Shown: positions 1-5,792 of the stretch, piece by piece
Numbering within the stretch: the stretch's first letter is position 1
Layout: each line of letters starts with the position of its first letter
DNA from: Sedimenticola sp.
GTDB lineage: Bacteria > Pseudomonadota > Gammaproteobacteria > Chromatiales > Chromatiaceae
DNA: 7,635 nucleotides
Direction of reading: 5' to 3'
NCBI GenBank assembly: GCA_030590525.1
Contig: JAUUYI010000091.1
Span: forward strand, 1 to 7,635
Translations under genes and position numbers: made by a program
Notes under the pieces: generated by a model
What the model was told of the DNA's origin: nothing
The model's database searches: none
The model's input: only the letters and a program-made list of their open reading frames with translations

Positions 1-5
1 CCATT

Positions 6-68
6 GGTGGATGCGGCGCGCATAAGTATCGTGCAAAACGAAAGTTCTGTGCGCGCGCCTTATCCCCC
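6..68. repeat. Imperfect long palindrome (REP-like hairpin)
   Basis: The arms 6-21 and 53-68 are inverted repeats: 13 of 16 positions pair canonically, one more is a G-T wobble, and mismatches fall at 8/66 and 14/60. The inner seven bases (GGCGCGC at 15-21, GCGCGCC at 53-59) pair perfectly. The 31-base loop contains a further small stem, TCGT (29-32) with ACGA (38-41). The outer arms carry GGTGGAT opposite ATCCCCC. From memory this resembles a GTGGAT/ATCCAC palindrome scattered in many proteobacterial chromosomes, which could not be verified here. No T-run follows on either strand, so a simple intrinsic terminator is unlikely. The element begins near the window edge and may extend beyond it. 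Confidence 0.5.
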
Positions 69-205
69 CTACGAAATTGCCCCGAAAAATTGAGAATTTG
101 CGGCGAAAATGGCTTGAAAACCAGCTTAGGCAGGTAGGTAATCAGGAAGGCCTTTGAGATAGCCTGAGTCGTATATTCTCTGCCGGTCAAGGTTTTTCGT
201 CTTTT

Positions 206-226
206 CCTAGTACCTAGTACCTAGTG
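206..226. repeat. Heptamer tandem repeat, three copies of CCTAGT(A/G)
   Basis: Three head-to-tail 7-base units occupy 206-212, 213-219 and 220-226; the last unit ends in G instead of A, and a partial CCT follows at 227-229. The array starts eight bases beyond the gpsA stop codon, in the otherwise empty 1-233 stretch. Each unit contains CTAG, a tetranucleotide usually scarce in proteobacterial DNA, so the cluster stands out. Copy number is low and no function can be assigned from sequence; it may be a slippage-prone short tandem repeat or the edge of a dispersed repeat family. Confidence 0.6.
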
Positions 227-233
227 CCTGCTT

Positions 234-1244
234 TTAACCTGCTTCCGCCCGGTGGCGCCGCTCCAGCAGTCTTCTCACTGCTGCTTCTGGGTCCAGCCCC
301 TGATAGAGTACCTGCCAGGTCTGTTCGGTAATAGGCATTTCCACGCCGAGGGCGTGCGCCCTGGAGCGGATTTCCTGGGCAGTCTTTACCCCTTCCACCT
401 CCTGGCCGATCTCCCTCAGGGCCTGGTCGACGCTGAGGCCACGGGCCAGGGCCAGTCCCATGCGGCGGTTACGGGACTGGTCGTCGGTACAGGTAAGCAC
501 CAGATCGCCCAGGCCACCCAGCCCCATGAATGTCTCCCGTTTGCCTCCCAGGGCCAACCCCAGGCGCATCACCTCCGCCAGCCCTCGCGTGATCAGAGCG
601 GCGCGGGCGTTGGCGCCGAACCCGAGGCCATCGGAGATACCGGCAGCGATGGCCATCACATTCTTGGCGGCGCCCCCCACCTCGAGGCCGGTGAGATCAT
701 CGCTGGTATAGGGGCGGAAGTTGTCCGAATGCAGATAACCGGCGAGGCGTTGCCCGTGGGCGGGAGAACTGGAGGCGACGGTGACGGCAGTGGGCAGGCC
801 CCGGGCCACTTCACCGGCAAAGCTGGGGCCGGATATCACGGCGATGGGGTGCTGCTCCCCCAGCAGTTCCCGGGCCACCTGGTGCAACAACTTGCCGCTG
901 TGAGGGTCCAGTCCCTTGGTGGCCCAGCTGAGGCTGGTACCGGTGCTGAGCAGCGGTCGTAGCTGCTCCAGTACCTTACGGAAGGCGTGACTCGGTACCA
1001 CCAGCAACACTTCGTCTACAGCGTCGATCGCCTGCTTTAGATCTGCGGTGAAGGTCACCTCTGCGGGGAACGGGATACCGGGGAGAAAGTGCCGATTCTC
1101 CCGATCCCGTTTCAGCTGTTCCATCTCCGCCGGGAGATGGCCCCATAGCCTGACTCTGACACCATTCCGGCCCAGCAGCATGGCCAGCGCCGAGCCCCAG
1201 GAGCCGGCGCCGAGAACGGCGATATCAGGTCTTGATGAGGTCAA
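234..1244 (-). CDS. gpsA: Glycerol-3-phosphate dehydrogenase [NAD(P)+]
   Basis: This is the cytoplasmic enzyme that reduces dihydroxyacetone phosphate to sn-glycerol 3-phosphate, the backbone for phospholipid synthesis. The 336 residues match the usual family length (E. coli about 339). Visible motifs are the N-terminal dinucleotide-binding GAGSWG (12-17), WATKG (107-111), SGPSFAGEVA (139-148), GGAAKNVMAIAAG with the likely catalytic Lys194, NARAALITRG (212-221), GLGGLGDL (241-248) and SRNR (257-260). The start is TTG at 1244-1242: the preceding in-frame codons are ATA and then the TAG of secB, so no ATG is available before the nucleotide-binding motif. Only three bases separate the genes, pointing to co-transcription and probably translational coupling with secB. 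No strong Shine-Dalgarno sequence is adjacent. The stop is TAA at 236-234. Identity is secure; the exact start is slightly less so. Confidence 0.97.
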   Translation of the reverse strand: MTSSRPDIAVLGAGSWGSALAMLLGRNGVRVRLWGHLPAEMEQLKRDRENRHFLPGIPFPAEVTFTADLKQAIDAVDEVLLVVPSHAFRKVLEQLRPLLSTGTSLSWATKGLDPHSGKLLHQVARELLGEQHPIAVISGPSFAGEVARGLPTAVTVASSSPAHGQRLAGYLHSDNFRPYTSDDLTGLEVGGAAKNVMAIAAGISDGLGFGANARAALITRGLAEVMRLGLALGGKRETFMGLGGLGDLVLTCTDDQSRNRRMGLALARGLSVDQALREIGQEVEGVKTAQEIRSRAHALGVEMPITEQTWQVLYQGLDPEAAVRRLLERRHRAEAG

Positions 1245-1247
1245 TAT

Positions 1248-1739
1248 CTAATGTGTCTGCTTGCTCTCTTCATCGCCACTCTCCGCTACCTTTCGTTGTG
1301 CTTCCTGCAGGTGCTGGGCATAGAGGGCGTCAAAGTTGACCGGGGTCAACAGCAGTTGCGGGAAACTGCCCTTGCTCACCAGGTCTGAGACCACCTCGCG
1401 GGCATAGGGGAATAGCAGATTGGGGCAGTAGGCCCCCATCATATGCCCCATTTCATTATCCGGAAAACCCTGGACTACGAAGATACCGGCCTGCTGCACC
1501 TCGACCAGGAAGGCGGTCTTGTCGCCAACCTTGGTGGTGACGGTGATCGTCAGTACCACCTCATAGGTCTTGTCGTCCAGCTTGTTGACGCTGCTGTTCA
1601 GATTGAGGTTTGACTCGGGTTTCCACTCTTCAGTGAAGATGGTGGGGGAGTTGGGGGTCTCGAAGGAGATGTCTTTCACATAGATTCGCTGCAGGGCGAA
1701 CTCTCTCGCTGTTTCGTTGGCTTGCTTGGCGTCGCTCAT
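1248..1739 (-). CDS. secB: Protein-export chaperone SecB
   Basis: SecB is the tetrameric cytoplasmic chaperone that holds preproteins unfolded and delivers them to SecA. The 163-residue product (E. coli 155) has the family signatures QRIYVKDISFETPNSP (17-32), EVQQAGIF (80-87), GAYCPNLLFPYARE (102-115) and GSFPQLLLTPVNFDALY (124-140), then a charged hydrophilic tail. The frame stays open for 36 codons upstream, but the ATG at 1739-1737 (MSDAKQ) is chosen because the family begins here and the extension would run into the rhodanese gene with unrelated sequence. A weak GGGA lies about ten bases upstream. It is 31 bases from the rhodanese stop and three bases from gpsA, consistent with an operon. 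In enterobacteria grxC lies between the rhodanese gene and secB; it is absent here. Confidence 0.97.
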   Translation of the reverse strand: MSDAKQANETAREFALQRIYVKDISFETPNSPTIFTEEWKPESNLNLNSSVNKLDDKTYEVVLTITVTTKVGDKTAFLVEVQQAGIFVVQGFPDNEMGHMMGAYCPNLLFPYAREVVSDLVSKGSFPQLLLTPVNFDALYAQHLQEAQRKVAESGDEESKQTH

Positions 1740-1770
1740 GTTGACTGTCCCGGTTCTATGTTTGTGGGGC

Positions 1771-2193
1771 CTATTTTTTGTGGCTGATTGGCAGATTGGC
1801 ATTCTGCCAGGCCAGTATGCCACCGCCCAGGTTGTACACTTTCTCAAACCCTGCCTTGCGCAACTCTTTGCAGGTGGCGGCTGACTGCCCGCCGGAGCGG
1901 CAGACGGCGATGATCGGTTTCTGTTTATACTTTTCCAGACGTTTGAGCTGTTTATTCAGGCCATTGGCCGGAATATTCAGGGCGTTGATGATGTGGCCGG
2001 AGGAGAAATCCGCAATCGGGCGGACGTCTACCACTACTGCATCCTCGTGGTTGATCAGTTCGGTTGCCTGGAGAGGCGGTATGGTTGCCTTGTCCCCGCC
2101 CAGTAGCAGGTTGTAGGCCAGCAGGCCCAGAACTACCAATAAAGCGATGACGAGAAGCAGGTGGTTGGTGGCGAATTCGAGGTACTGTTCCAT
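1771..2193 (-). CDS. Membrane-anchored rhodanese-like protein (YibN type)
   Basis: The 140-residue protein has one N-terminal hydrophobic segment (about residues 11-31) followed by a single rhodanese domain (about 40-135), the architecture and length of E. coli YibN. Visible features are VVVDVRP (53-59), SGHIINALNIP (65-75) and the active-site loop CRSGGQS with Cys98 as the expected persulfide carrier, then the closing NLGGGILAWQ (121-130). Rhodanese domains move sulfane sulfur between thiols; the physiological donor and acceptor cannot be read from sequence. The acidic N-terminus and the lysine after the hydrophobic segment suggest a cytoplasmic catalytic domain (inference). I recall a report of E. 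coli YibN associating with the insertase YidC, which would fit the secB neighbourhood. ATG start at 2193; no clear Shine-Dalgarno. It lies 137 bases downstream of a candidate persulfide-responsive regulator. Confidence 0.93.
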   Translation of the reverse strand: MEQYLEFATNHLLLVIALLVVLGLLAYNLLLGGDKATIPPLQATELINHEDAVVVDVRPIADFSSGHIINALNIPANGLNKQLKRLEKYKQKPIIAVCRSGGQSAATCKELRKAGFEKVYNLGGGILAWQNANLPISHKK

Positions 2194-2213
2194 AAGGTTC
2201 TGTGAGGGCGTCC

Positions 2214-2240
2214 CCCCGCGCTGTAGGTTGTTCAGCGGGG
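2214..2240 (-). other. Hairpin in the rhodanese leader
   Basis: Read on the minus strand, CCCCGCTG (2240-2233) pairs with CAGCGCGGGG (2223-2214), giving an eight-pair GC-rich stem with a two-base bulge and a nine-base loop. It ends 20 bases before the rhodanese ATG. No U-tract follows, so it is not a standard terminator. It could influence translation initiation or mRNA stability; function is unproven. Confidence 0.35.
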
Positions 2241-2280
2241 CATTCTAACCCAGGTGGCGGCGCCATACTATCTGGCATGC

Positions 2281-2327
2281 AAAAGCACAGCCTCTCGCAT
2301 TGCCGGAGGGGGGGTTCAGTCCGTGCT
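2281..2327 (-). terminator. Weak terminator-like hairpin after the ArsR gene
   Basis: Read on the minus strand, AGCACGG (2327-2321) pairs with CTGTGCT (2290-2284) over seven pairs including one G-U, and CCTC/GAGG can extend the stem inward across a bulge. A run of only four T (2284-2281) follows. It starts a few bases past the regulator stop codon. The long interior and short T-run make it a poor intrinsic terminator; partial termination with read-through into the rhodanese gene is as likely as a true operon end. Confidence 0.3.
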
Positions 2328-2330
2328 GCT

Positions 2331-2699
2331 TCAGCGGTCGTGACTGCAGAACACCTGCCTCATCATGCGGATCAACTGCAGGGTACGGATGTCGCTGACC
2401 CGGTAGAAGACCCGGTTGGCATCTTTACGAGATCCAAGGATGCCTTTATCACGAAGGATTGCCAGATGCTGGGAGATGTTGCTCTGAGAGGTTCCCACCA
2501 TATCGACGATATCCTGCACACTCACCTCTTCATCGCCGAGGGTACAGAGGATCTTGAGGCGGAGTGGGTGGGACATCGCCTTTAGCGAACGGGAGGCGCG
2601 CTCAATATCTGCATCGTTGGTCAGCAGGGTTTCGATATCATCCTGGCTGGGTTGTGATTCGAGCGGCGACTTTTCAAAATTGCCAAATTTTTGTTGCAT
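2331..2699 (-). CDS. ArsR/SmtB-family regulator, candidate persulfide sensor (SqrR/BigR/YgaV-like)
   Basis: The 122-residue protein has a winged helix-turn-helix core. After a polar N-terminal tail, helix AMSHPLRLKILCTLG (41-55) is followed by the helix-turn-helix (about 59-88, recognition helix near SQSNISQHLAIL, 71-82), a wing (RKDANRVFYRVS, 91-102) and a C-terminal dimerisation helix ending VFCSHDR. The ELCVCDL-type metal-binding motif of classical ArsR/SmtB members is absent; the equivalent stretch is EVSVQDIVDM. The only two cysteines, C52 and C118, are 66 residues apart, matching the redox pair of SqrR (C41/C107) and BigR (C42/C108), which form a polysulfide bridge with sulfane sulfur and then release DNA. 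I therefore infer a persulfide-responsive repressor. ATG start at 2699. It heads the minus-strand arm upstream of a rhodanese gene and probably controls itself and its neighbours. Family assignment is firm; the ligand is inferred. Confidence 0.92.
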   Translation of the reverse strand: MQQKFGNFEKSPLESQPSQDDIETLLTNDADIERASRSLKAMSHPLRLKILCTLGDEEVSVQDIVDMVGTSQSNISQHLAILRDKGILGSRKDANRVFYRVSDIRTLQLIRMMRQVFCSHDR

Positions 2700-2743
2700 G
2701 CGGAGACCATCTTTTAAAACGGACTAATACAATAATAAACTGT

Positions 2744-2772
2744 TTTTTACCCAAATACCGGATTATTTGCAA
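2744..2772 (-). promoter_or_regulatory. Weak candidate promoter for the ArsR gene
   Basis: On the minus strand a TTGCAA box (2772-2767) and a TAAAAA box (2749-2744) are separated by 17 bases, each matching four of six consensus positions. The stretch to the ArsR start is AT-rich and holds other possible -10 boxes, such as TATTAT (2737-2732, five of six) without a good -35. A promoter is expected here because transcription diverges, but the exact boxes are uncertain. Confidence 0.25.
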
Positions 2773-2805
2773 TGTCTCTGGAGGGGAGTTGTCCAATTGT
2801 TTTTC

Positions 2806-2834
2806 TTAAGATCCCTGGTGCAGGTCTGTATGAT
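2806..2834 (+). promoter_or_regulatory. Candidate sigma70-type promoter for gpmI
   Basis: TTAAGA (2806-2811, four of six consensus bases) and TATGAT (2829-2834, five of six) are separated by exactly 17 bases. Predicted initiation near 2841 would give a leader of roughly 100 bases before gpmI. The -10 box overlaps the left arm of an inverted repeat, suggesting regulation. Confidence 0.45.
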
Positions 2835-2855
2835 ATTAGTATATGGTTCTAATAT
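2833..2855. promoter_or_regulatory. Operator-like inverted repeat ATATTAG-N9-CTAATAT
   Basis: ATATTAG (2833-2839) and CTAATAT (2849-2855) are perfect inverted repeats separated by nine bases, a 23-base dyad. ArsR-family dimers typically bind AT-rich imperfect dyads of about this length. It overlaps the -10 box and the predicted start of the candidate gpmI promoter and lies 133 bases upstream of the divergent ArsR gene, so the ArsR protein is the natural candidate binder. That is inference from position and symmetry only. It is too AT-rich to act as a terminator stem. Confidence 0.45.
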
Positions 2856-2903
2856 AGCGATAAATCTGGTTTAATATTACGGCTTTTCAATAAGTTATGA
2901 ATA

Positions 2904-2923
2904 CTGGCGGTGATCCCGCCCAG
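2904..2923 (+). other. GC-rich hairpin in the gpmI leader
   Basis: CTGGCGG (2904-2910) pairs with CCGCCCAG (2916-2923) over seven base pairs with a single bulged C (2919) and a TGATC loop. It ends 21 bases before the gpmI ATG and lacks a T-run. It could affect translation or mRNA stability; no riboswitch class is recognised. Confidence 0.3.
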
Positions 2924-2944
2924 GTTTAGAAGGTCTGGTGAGCA

Positions 2945-4510
2945 ATGGCAGCAAAAGTTACACCTGTAGTTTTGATTATTCTCGATGGTTGGGGGTACCG
3001 GGAGGATGGTGAGAGTAACGCCATTGCGAGCGCCAGAAAACCGGTATGGGACCGGCTCTGGGATGAGTATCCACATACCCTGATCACCACTTCGGGCCCG
3101 GAGGTCGGGCTCCCCGCGGGCCAGATGGGCAACTCTGAGGTGGGGCACTTGAATCTGGGGGCGGGGCGGGTCGTCTACCAGGAGTTTACCCGAGTGAGTC
3201 GCTCGGTCAGAACCGGCTCCTTTTTCACCAACCGTACCCTCACAGATGCAGTGGACATGGCGAAGCAGGCAGGCTCCGCGGTGCACATTCTCGGACTGCT
3301 CTCCCCGGGCGGTGTGCATAGTCACGAGGAGCATATCCATGCCATGGTGAAACTGGCGGTGGAGCGAGGCACTGAACAGGTATTCGTGCATGCATTCCTG
3401 GATGGGCGCGACATGCCCCCGAAGAGCGCCGCCTCCTCTCTAGCCCTGCTGGACGCCTTGTTTCAGGATTTGGGCAGGGGCCGTATTGCCTCCATCGTGG
3501 GCCGGTTCTATGCCATGGATCGGGATAACCGCTGGCAGCGGTTAGAGAATGCCTATGACCTGCTGACCCAGGGCCGGGGGGCGTTCCAGGCAGTGGATGC
3601 CGCCAGCGCGCTGCAGATGGCTTACGAACGAGGTGAGACCGATGAGTTCGTAAAGCCCACGGCGATTGTCCCAACGGGCGCGGAGCCGGTAAAGATCCAG
3701 GATGGCGACGCTGTGATATTCATGAACTACCGCTCCGACCGGGCACGGGAATTGACGCGGACCTTCATCGAACCGGATTTCGACGGGTTTCAGCGCAAGC
3801 TCACCCCGCGCCTGAGCACCTTCGTCAGCCTGACCCAGTACAATGAGGAGTTCGACATCCCGGTTGCTTTCCCACCTGCACGGCTGCACAACACATTCGG
3901 TCAGTATATCTCCGGGCTGGGGTTGCATCAGCTGCGGCTGGCGGAAACAGAGAAGTATGCCCATGTCACCTTTTTCTTCAACGGTGGGCGGGAGGAACCG
4001 TTCGAGGGTGAGGACCGGATCCTGATTCCTTCTCCGAAGGTGACGACCTACGATAAAAAGCCGGAGATGAGTGCCTTCGAGGTGACCAATCATCTGGTGG
4101 GCGCGATCGAAAGTGGCGTGTATCAAGGGATTATCTGCAACTACGCCAACTCGGACATGGTGGGGCACACCGGGAGTTTTCAGGCTGCGCTGCAAGCCAT
4201 AGAGACTCTGGATCAGTGCCTGGGACGGGTGGTCGACGCTTGTCACCGGGCCGGGAGCGAGCTATTGATTACGGCGGATCATGGTAATGCGGAGCAGATG
4301 GAAGATGTGGAGAACCACCAGCCGCACACGGCCCATACCACCAATCCGGTACCCCTGATCTACGTGGGGCGGCCTGCTGAGCTACTGGAGAACGGGGCTT
4401 TGTGTGATATTGCACCGAGCCTGCTGCATATCATGGGCCTGCCTGTGCCAGCGGAGATGAAAGGGCACAGCCTGGTGCGGTTGGCGAGCGGTGAGGAGCA
4501 GATTGCCTGA
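2945..4510 (+). CDS. gpmI: 2,3-bisphosphoglycerate-independent phosphoglycerate mutase
   Basis: This Mn-dependent enzyme interconverts 3- and 2-phosphoglycerate in glycolysis and gluconeogenesis through a phosphoserine intermediate. The 521 residues match family length (E. coli 514). The alkaline-phosphatase-like catalytic set is complete: Asp14 in LDGWG and nucleophile Ser64 in [11 protein letters not shown] for one metal site; Asp404 and His408 in NSDMVGHTG, Asp445-His446 in ADHGNAEQM and His464 in [10 protein letters not shown] for the rest. Substrate-site residues are visible in HSHEEH (125-130), LDGRDMPP (152-159), [12 protein letters not shown] (186-197), NYRSDRARE (261-269) and Lys338. 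The start is ATG at 2945, with AAGGT about ten bases and GGTGAG two bases upstream. It is first in the plus-strand arm, and its end lies within bases that could encode an alternative, longer EnvC start. No truncation or missing key residue is seen. Confidence 0.98.
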   Translation: MAAKVTPVVLIILDGWGYREDGESNAIASARKPVWDRLWDEYPHTLITTSGPEVGLPAGQMGNSEVGHLNLGAGRVVYQEFTRVSRSVRTGSFFTNRTLTDAVDMAKQAGSAVHILGLLSPGGVHSHEEHIHAMVKLAVERGTEQVFVHAFLDGRDMPPKSAASSLALLDALFQDLGRGRIASIVGRFYAMDRDNRWQRLENAYDLLTQGRGAFQAVDAASALQMAYERGETDEFVKPTAIVPTGAEPVKIQDGDAVIFMNYRSDRARELTRTFIEPDFDGFQRKLTPRLSTFVSLTQYNEEFDIPVAFPPARLHNTFGQYISGLGLHQLRLAETEKYAHVTFFFNGGREEPFEGEDRILIPSPKVTTYDKKPEMSAFEVTNHLVGAIESGVYQGIICNYANSDMVGHTGSFQAALQAIETLDQCLGRVVDACHRAGSELLITADHGNAEQMEDVENHQPHTAHTTNPVPLIYVGRPAELLENGALCDIAPSLLHIMGLPVPAEMKGHSLVRLASGEEQIA

Positions 4511-4523
4511 GGGAGCGTCGTCA

Positions 4524-5711
4524 GTGGGGCAGGGTTCGATCCGGGCAGGATGGGGGAAATCCACTCTGATTCGGAGAGGGGTGCTGCTGCTCTGCCTGGG
4601 CCTGGCTGGCTCTGCAGCAGCGGATGACGAGCCGGATCTGAAGGGGCGGAAGAGCGAACTGCACCAGGTGCGCGACCGGATCGAGCAGTTGCAGGGTGAG
4701 TTGAGCGCCAATGAGGTGCGCAGACAGTCGTTGATGAAAGAGCTGCGGGCGATGGAAGAGCAGATCGGTCAGACGGGTCAACGCCTGCGGAAGTTGGCCG
4801 GGCACCTGCAGCAGCAGCGGGAACGCCTCGCGTCGCTGGAGGAGCGGCAACGGCGCCAGCAGGTCAGACTGGAGCAGCAGCGGCGGGCGCTGGCACGGCA
4901 GTTGAGGGCGGCTTATGCTATGGGGCGCCAGGAGCGTTTGAAGATCCTGCTCAACCAGCAGGACCCGGCCGTGGTCACCCGGATGATGGTGTATTACGCT
5001 TATTTCAACCGAGCCCGCGCAGAGCAGATGGCCCGCATCGGCGAACTGCTTGAGCAGTTGCGCGAGCGTGCGGGAGAGATCGCCGATGAGGGGCAACGGC
5101 TGTTGGCGCTGCAGGCTCGAGAGTTGGAGCAGCGGCAGCAACTGGAGCAGACCCGTGAGTCACGCCAGCAGGTGGTAGCGGCCCTGAATCAGGCGATAGA
5201 GGAGAAGGGAGAGCAGTTGAACCGTCTGGGGCGGGATGCTCAGCGGCTGCAGAGTGTGATCCGGAAGCTGCAGGAGCAGCAGTCCGATCTGTCCATGGAG
5301 GGAGTGGATCTGAAGCCTTTCAAACGCATGCGGGGTAAGCTTGAGTGGCCGGTGAAGGGCAGGTTCAAAGCCCGCTTCGGCAGCCCCAGGGCGGGCAACC
5401 TGAAGTGGGATGGAGTGATGATCTCCGCCCCGGAGGGGAAGGAAATAGATGCGGTCTATTATGGGCGTGTTGCGTATTCCGACTGGCTGCGGGGGTTCGG
5501 GCTACTGTTGATCATAGATCATGGCGATGGTTACATGAGTCTGTACGGCCACAATCAGAGCCTGTTCAAGGAGTCCGGCGAATGGGTGGAGACCGGCGAG
5601 TCGGTGGCATCGGTGGGCAACAGCGGCGGTCGCTCCAGCCCGGGCCTCTACTTTGCAATCCGTTACAGGGGTAATGCGGTCAATCCACGCAAGTGGTGTA
5701 GACGTAAGTGA
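4524..5711 (+). CDS. envC: Murein hydrolase activator EnvC (degenerate LytM/M23 protein)
   Basis: EnvC is a periplasmic activator of septal N-acetylmuramyl-L-alanine amidases and is controlled by FtsEX during division. With the chosen GTG start the product has 395 residues (E. coli 419). Order: a signal peptide (basic region, hydrophobic VLLLCLGLAG, cleavage likely after SAAA near residue 34), a long Glu/Gln/Arg-rich coiled coil (about 45-265), then a C-terminal M23-type domain (about 271-394). The M23 zinc ligands are lost: the HxGxD position reads KWDG, and the HxH position reads LYFAIR, as in activator-type EnvC rather than active endopeptidases. GTG 4524 is preferred because GAGGGAG (4509-4515) sits eight bases upstream; GTG 4491 would overlap gpmI by 20 bases with no clear ribosome site, and TTG 4503 is another option. 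No in-frame ATG precedes the signal peptide. Confidence 0.93.
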   Translation: MGQGSIRAGWGKSTLIRRGVLLLCLGLAGSAAADDEPDLKGRKSELHQVRDRIEQLQGELSANEVRRQSLMKELRAMEEQIGQTGQRLRKLAGHLQQQRERLASLEERQRRQQVRLEQQRRALARQLRAAYAMGRQERLKILLNQQDPAVVTRMMVYYAYFNRARAEQMARIGELLEQLRERAGEIADEGQRLLALQARELEQRQQLEQTRESRQQVVAALNQAIEEKGEQLNRLGRDAQRLQSVIRKLQEQQSDLSMEGVDLKPFKRMRGKLEWPVKGRFKARFGSPRAGNLKWDGVMISAPEGKEIDAVYYGRVAYSDWLRGFGLLLIIDHGDGYMSLYGHNQSLFKESGEWVETGESVASVGNSGGRSSPGLYFAIRYRGNAVNPRKWCRRK

Positions 5712-5779
5712 CGGAGTGACACCCGGGGGTACGGCGGCGGAAAGTGCGAACAGCCCCGACTTGAAATTATATTGGGAAT

Positions 5780-5785
5780 GGTGAT
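5780..5785 (+). promoter_or_regulatory. Ribosome binding site deciding the ctpA start
   Basis: GGTGAT is fully complementary to the 16S rRNA 3' end and lies seven bases before ATG 5793. It favours that start over the in-frame TTG 5772, ATG 5778 and GTG 5781, which it overlaps or follows. Confidence 0.7.
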
Positions 5786-5792
5786 TCAACGT

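Noticed and set aside
1..233. Possible tRNA, cysE remnant or CRISPR in the gene-free left end
   Set aside because: No cloverleaf, no regularly spaced repeats and no cysE-like translation could be recognised; only the palindrome and heptamer array are supported.
252..962. 236-codon plus-strand frame opposite gpsA
   Set aside because: It lies wholly antisense to gpsA, has low-complexity Gly/Ala/Gln/His composition and shows no family motif.
1740..1847. 36-codon N-terminal extension of SecB into the rhodanese gene
   Set aside because: The family starts near MSDAKQ at 1739, and the extension simply reads the rhodanese end in another frame.
1952..2278. 108-codon minus-strand frame overlapping the rhodanese gene out of frame
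   Set aside because: The translation is proline- and arginine-rich with no motif, while the overlapping frame encodes a complete rhodanese domain.
2849..3391. Minus-strand frame of 180 codons opposite the gpmI start and its leader
   Set aside because: It overlaps the gpmI catalytic N-terminus and the promoter region and has no recognisable domain.
3542..4246. Minus-strand frame of 234 codons inside gpmI
   Set aside because: It is wholly antisense to conserved gpmI sequence; no motif or ribosome site supports it.
5712..5792. Possible promoter or terminator between envC and ctpA
   Set aside because: A TATATT box (5768-5773) is present but its -35 position matches poorly, and ACCCGGGGGT has no room for a loop or a following T-run.
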